From JBBRTJ01 sp038244535 (GTDB lineage Bacteria > Actinomycetota > Acidimicrobiia > Acidimicrobiales > Ilumatobacteraceae), in the NCBI GenBank assembly GCA_038244535.1, contig JBBRTJ010000055.1, forward strand, positions 1 through 24,581: 24,581 nt of DNA, in the 5' to 3' direction. The notes under the pieces are model-generated. The model saw nothing but the letters and a program-made list of their open reading frames with translations. It was not told the origin of the DNA and did not search any database. Position numbers and translations under genes: made by a program. Shown in pieces: positions 21,405 through 24,581 of the stretch (positions are counted from its first letter, which is position 1; each line of letters opens with the position of its first letter).

Positions 21405-21779
21405 ATGATCATCGTGTCGGCGGTGCTCGACTTCGCCGACACGGCGGCGCGCGATCACGCCGTCGAGGTGACCGCGTCGACTCAGATGGCCACCCGGACC
21501 GAGGAAGAGGGCTGCCTGTCGTACTGCTTCGCCCCTGATCCCTGCATCGACACCCGCATCCAGGTGTTCGAGCTGTGGGCCGACGAGGCCGCGCTGGTCG
21601 CCCACTTCAAGCACCACACCTACGCCGCGATGCGCGACCTGCTCATGGCTGAGCGCATCATCGGCAGCAAGAACCGCATGTACCTCGTTGCCCGCGACGA
21701 GCCGGTGTACGACGCCGAGGGCAAGGCTCGCGAGGCGTTCTTCACCGATCCCCTGCCCGGCGCCGAGAGCTCGGGCTGA
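21405..21779 (+). CDS. Antibiotic biosynthesis monooxygenase (ABM)-domain protein
   Basis: A 124-residue protein with a dimeric ferredoxin-like ABM domain over about residues 1-95. The pattern MIIVSAVLDF, EEGCLSYCFAPDP, FELWADEAALVAHFKHHTY and MRDLL is typical. The C-terminal 30 residues are an extension. Family members range from cofactor-free oxygenases of aromatic compounds to haem-degrading enzymes and stress proteins, so the reaction cannot be fixed. The ATG at 21405 starts the domain; an in-frame ATG at 21339 would add 22 residues without homology. GGGGG lies just ahead. It opens a four-gene operon with two amidohydrolases and a PRISE-type reductase, and ends 7 bases before the next start. 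Confidence 0.83.
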   Translation: MIIVSAVLDFADTAARDHAVEVTASTQMATRTEEEGCLSYCFAPDPCIDTRIQVFELWADEAALVAHFKHHTYAAMRDLLMAERIIGSKNRMYLVARDEPVYDAEGKAREAFFTDPLPGAESSG

Positions 21780-21786
21780 CCCCGCC

Positions 21787-22779
21787 GTGACCGGGCGCAC
21801 CATCGACATCCACGCCCACGTGGTGCTGGAGGCGGCCTTCGGCGCCGCCGGCCGTTTCGGCCCCGAGCTGGCCGACGACGACCAGGGCGTGCCGTTCTTC
21901 CGCATCGGCTCCTGGGTCATGCCCCGCATGCCGTACCGGGGCAGCCTGTTCATGGATGCCGGCAAGCGCCTGGCCGAGATGGATCGCTGGGGCATCGACC
22001 TGCAGCTGGTGTCGCCCAACCCGCTGACGCTGTTCCACGGCATCCCGGCCGCGGAGGCGATCCACTTCTGCCAGGTGCACAACGACGCCATGGCCGAGCT
22101 CGTGCGGGCCCATCCGGGTCGCCTCCTCGGCGGTGCCGCCCTTCCGATGCAGGACGTCGATGCGGCGATGACCGAGCTCGAACGCGCCGTCGGTTCCCTC
22201 GGGCTCAGCGCGCCCTACATCGGCACGGACCTCGGCTACGAGCTCGACGACGCCCGCCTCGACGACTTCTACCGCGCGCTCGTCGGCCTCGACGTGCCCC
22301 TGTTCCTGCACCCGGCCCACACCGGCGGCGACGGCCCACCAGCCGATCACCGGCTCGGGCGCTTCGACCTCAGCCTTCTGCTCGGCTACGCCTACGACGA
22401 GACCATCGCCGTGGCCGCGCTGGTGCTCGGCGGTGTGCTGCAACGCCACCCTGACGTCGACATCTGCATCTCCCACGGCGGCGGAGCGATCGCGTTCCTG
22501 GCCGAGCGCTTCGAGTTCGCCTGCCGCACGCGGCCCTGGGCGCCCGAGTTCACGCGGGGCGACGGCTTCCTCGCCGAGCTGCGCAAGCTCTGGTTCGACA
22601 GCCACGTCGACGGCGAGGCCGCGCTCGAATCGCTCGTGCGCACGGTCGGCCACGACCGGTTGGTGTTCGGCACCAACTTCGGTGGATGGGACTCCGGTGG
22701 GCGCCACGCCCGCGATCGCTTCGTCCAGTCGCTCACGCCCAACGCGGAGCGCCTGCTCCGCATCGCCCCCTCCACCTGA
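21787..22779 (+). CDS. Amidohydrolase_2 family protein (ACMSD-like)
   Basis: A 330-residue TIM-barrel metal enzyme of the ACMSD and resorcylate-decarboxylase clan. Metal ligands are H9 and H11 in IDIHAHV and H175 in LFLHPAH; H230 in CISHGGG is the usual catalytic histidine. The final metal aspartate, normally in a FGSD motif, is replaced by N297 in FGTNFGGWD, though D302 follows soon after. Members decarboxylate or hydrolyse aromatic and ring-cleavage acids. A GTG at 21787 starts it, 7 bases after the ABM gene. The next gene begins 14 bases after its stop, behind GAGGAG. Together with the neighbours it suggests a catabolic operon for a cyclic compound. Confidence 0.88.
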   Translation: MTGRTIDIHAHVVLEAAFGAAGRFGPELADDDQGVPFFRIGSWVMPRMPYRGSLFMDAGKRLAEMDRWGIDLQLVSPNPLTLFHGIPAAEAIHFCQVHNDAMAELVRAHPGRLLGGAALPMQDVDAAMTELERAVGSLGLSAPYIGTDLGYELDDARLDDFYRALVGLDVPLFLHPAHTGGDGPPADHRLGRFDLSLLLGYAYDETIAVAALVLGGVLQRHPDVDICISHGGGAIAFLAERFEFACRTRPWAPEFTRGDGFLAELRKLWFDSHVDGEAALESLVRTVGHDRLVFGTNFGGWDSGGRHARDRFVQSLTPNAERLLRIAPST

Positions 22780-22793
22780 GCCGAGGAGACCAC

Positions 22794-24116
22794 ATGGCCC
22801 CGCGATCCACCGCCACCGAGGTGCTGCTCACCAACGCCCGCCTGTTCACGGGTGCGAACGAGAACGTCATCGACGACGGCGCCGTGTGGGTGAGCGGGCG
22901 CACGATCCGCTTCGCGGGCCGCACCGCCGAGCTGTCGGGCGTCCCCGACGACGTGCGTCGCATCGACGCGGCTGGCCGCTTCGTGATGCCCGGCATGACC
23001 GAATCGCACGCCCACCTGTCCTATGCCGACAACGGCCCGCTCGAGCTCGACAAGTCGCCGGTCGAGGACGCCATGGTCCACGCCGTCGCCAACGCCCGGC
23101 TCTGCCTGGCCAGCGGCTTCACCTCGGCGATCAGCTTCGGCTCGGTGCACCGCATCGACGTGTTCCTGCGCGACGCCATCAACGCGGGGCGCATCCCCGG
23201 TCCCCGACTGGCCGCCTCGGGCCGTGACATCGGTGGCACGGCCAGCAACGCCGACCTCCACAAGGACTGGTTCAAGCCGCAGATCGAAGGCCTCGGCATG
23301 ATCGTCGACGGGCCGTGGGCGGTGCGCAAGGCCGTGCGCACCCTCCGCAAGAACGGCGGCGACATCGTCAAGATCTTCCTGGACGGCGAGGGCCTGTCGG
23401 CCCACGCTCCGCCCGGCGAGCTGACCTACACCGACGAGGAGGTGGTGGCCTGCGTCGACGAGGCTCACCGCCGCAACCTGCGCGTCGTGTGCCACTCCCG
23501 CTCGGCCGCTGCGGTCAAGCAGGCCGTGCGCTTCGGCGTCGACGTGATCGGCCACGCCAACTACCTCGACGACGAGGCCCTCGACCTCCTGCGCGAGCAG
23601 CGCCACCGGGTGTTCGTCGGTCCCGCCATCGCCTGGGAGATCCGCTTCCTCGAGACCTGCACCGAGATCGGCTTCACCCGCGAGGCCGCCCGCGCCCGCG
23701 GCTACGACGCCGAGGTGGAGGCCACCGTGAAGTCGGTGAAGCGCCTGCGCGACGTGGGCGTGCGGGTGCTCGTCGGCGGCGACTACGGGCTCAACATCAC
23801 CCCGCACGGCACCTACGCCAAGGACCTGCAGTACTTCGTCGAGCTGTTCGGCCTCAGCCCCGCCGAGGCCCTGCTCTGCGCGACGCGCGACGGCGGCGCG
23901 GCGGCCGACCCCAACGGGATGGTGGGCACGCTGGAGGAGGGCAAGTACGCCGACCTCGTCGTGGTCGACGGCGACCCCCTGGCCGACATCACCGTGCTGC
24001 AAGACCACGCCCGGCTGACCGCAGTGATGAAGGACGGCGTGCTGTACCGCGGCCTGGCCAACCCGGACCCGTACCGGGCCGACGACCTGCCGGCCCTGCT
24101 CCCGACCGACCGATGA
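22794..24116 (+). CDS. Amidohydrolase_1 family protein (imidazolonepropionase/prolidase-like)
   Basis: A 440-residue composite-domain amidohydrolase. A beta-sandwich formed by both termini flanks a TIM barrel. Metal-binding residues are H72 and H74 in ESHAHLS, the bridging lysine K193 in IVKIFLDGEG, H234 in VVCHSRS and H254 in VIGHANY, and the catalytic D330 in LVGGDYG. The C-terminal ADPNGMVGTLEEGKYADLVVVDGDPLADI is the classic sandwich motif. The set matches enzymes that hydrolyse amide or cyclic amide bonds. GAGGAG at 22783-22788 is the ribosome site. The stop overlaps the ATG of the next gene as ATGA (24113-24116). It is unrelated in subfamily to the preceding amidohydrolase, so the two likely act on different steps. 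Substrate unknown. Confidence 0.9.
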   Translation: MAPRSTATEVLLTNARLFTGANENVIDDGAVWVSGRTIRFAGRTAELSGVPDDVRRIDAAGRFVMPGMTESHAHLSYADNGPLELDKSPVEDAMVHAVANARLCLASGFTSAISFGSVHRIDVFLRDAINAGRIPGPRLAASGRDIGGTASNADLHKDWFKPQIEGLGMIVDGPWAVRKAVRTLRKNGGDIVKIFLDGEGLSAHAPPGELTYTDEEVVACVDEAHRRNLRVVCHSRSAAAVKQAVRFGVDVIGHANYLDDEALDLLREQRHRVFVGPAIAWEIRFLETCTEIGFTREAARARGYDAEVEATVKSVKRLRDVGVRVLVGGDYGLNITPHGTYAKDLQYFVELFGLSPAEALLCATRDGGAAADPNGMVGTLEEGKYADLVVVDGDPLADITVLQDHARLTAVMKDGVLYRGLANPDPYRADDLPALLPTDR

Positions 24117-24581
24117 CGGCAGCCGCTGGCACGGTGCTGGTGGCCGGCTCGTCCGGCGTCGTCGGCTACGCCGCGCTGCGCGAGCTGGCCCGCCAGCCCG
24201 GTTGGGAGGCGATCGGCCTGGCCCGCCGCCCCCGCCCCGTCGATGGCGCCCGGCTCGTGCCGGTCGACCTCACCGACCGCGACGCCACCGCTCGCGCCGT
24301 GTCGTCGCTGACCGACGTGACCCACCTGGTCTATGCCGCGCTGTTCGAGAAGCCCGGTCTGCTGCCCGGCTGGTACGAGCAGGACCAGATGGACACGAAC
24401 CTGGCCATGCTCACCAACCTGCTCGACCCACTGCTGGCCGCCGCACCTGCCCTTCGGCACGTGTCGATCCTGCAAGGCACCAAGGCCTATGGCGCCCACA
24501 TCGCCCCCATGCGCCTGCCCGCCAAGGAGCGCGAGCCCCGCCACCCGCACGCCAACTTCTACTGGCTGCAGGAGGACCTCC
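24113..24581 (+). CDS. PRISE-type SDR reductase (progesterone 5-beta-reductase/iridoid synthase-like), partial
   Basis: The first 156 codons of an extended SDR that continues beyond the window. The NAD(P)-binding motif is VAGSSGVVGYAALREL (10-25). The pair of motifs LQGTKAYGAH with K124 and NFYWLQEDL with Y150 is diagnostic of the PRISE family, in which a Tyr and a Lys in these places replace the usual SDR YxxxK. These enzymes reduce activated carbon-carbon double bonds of enones using NADPH. Known members act on steroids such as progesterone, on iridoid precursors and on small enones; the bacterial substrate is open. The start overlaps the previous stop in ATGA, so it is translated together with the amidohydrolase. 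Confidence 0.85.
   Translation, partial: MTAAAGTVLVAGSSGVVGYAALRELARQPGWEAIGLARRPRPVDGARLVPVDLTDRDATARAVSSLTDVTHLVYAALFEKPGLLPGWYEQDQMDTNLAMLTNLLDPLLAAAPALRHVSILQGTKAYGAHIAPMRLPAKEREPRHPHANFYWLQEDL

Overview
The window is a GC-rich stretch of an actinobacterial chromosome. Gene content and order suggest Actinomycetota, and the style (abundant Rieske oxygenases, epoxide hydrolase, KstD-like and amidohydrolase genes beside a housekeeping block) would fit Acidimicrobiia; that class-level placement is inference. Support for Actinomycetota includes the order tatD - secreted cell-wall-type protein - rsmA - ispE next to metG, a 31-residue bS22-type ribosomal protein, frequent GTG starts, ATGA/GTGA overlaps, and -10-like hexamers lying 6 to 8 bases before start codons (leaderless transcripts). 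I saw no tRNA, rRNA, CRISPR array, transposase or phage gene.

Layout. (1) 12-1746: a Nudix protein of the NrtR-like type, closely followed by a zinc-free MDR oxidoreductase. (2) 1855-3460: ammonium transporter and PII protein, an amt-glnK pair. (3) 3461-9117: a catabolic or accessory block with a Rieske oxygenase (minus), a 300-base gap holding the 3' tails of two lost genes, a microsomal-type epoxide hydrolase, an AlkZ-like winged-helix protein (minus) and a KstD-like flavoprotein. (4) 9121-11265: a GT39 membrane glycosyltransferase with a Gly-rich linker (minus). (5) 11352-18800: a plus-strand block of a lipoprotein, a DUF192 protein, rsmI, a HAD-IB phosphatase, metG, tatD, a secreted double-psi beta-barrel protein, rsmA and ispE, closed by a strong hairpin terminator. 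(6) 18924-19019: bS22 on the minus strand. (7) 19070-24581: a second Rieske oxygenase with a palindromic operator at its promoter, a lipid-anchored polysaccharide deacetylase (both minus), then a tight plus-strand operon of an ABM-domain protein, two unrelated amidohydrolases and a PRISE-type reductase that runs off the window.

How they work together. Block 2 imports ammonium under PII control. Block 5 couples rRNA modification (RsmI, RsmA), tRNA charging (MetG), isoprenoid precursor synthesis (IspE) and envelope functions. Blocks 3 and 7 look like degradation of cyclic or aromatic, possibly steroid-like, compounds; no substrate can be named from sequence alone.

The most interesting items are the barrel protein with degenerate catalytic positions in the rpfB/yabE slot, the deletion scar between the Rieske and epoxide hydrolase genes, the 18-base operator at the second Rieske gene, the bS22 gene with a near-leaderless promoter, two tiny leader ORFs touching downstream start codons, and the ABM/amidohydrolase/PRISE operon.
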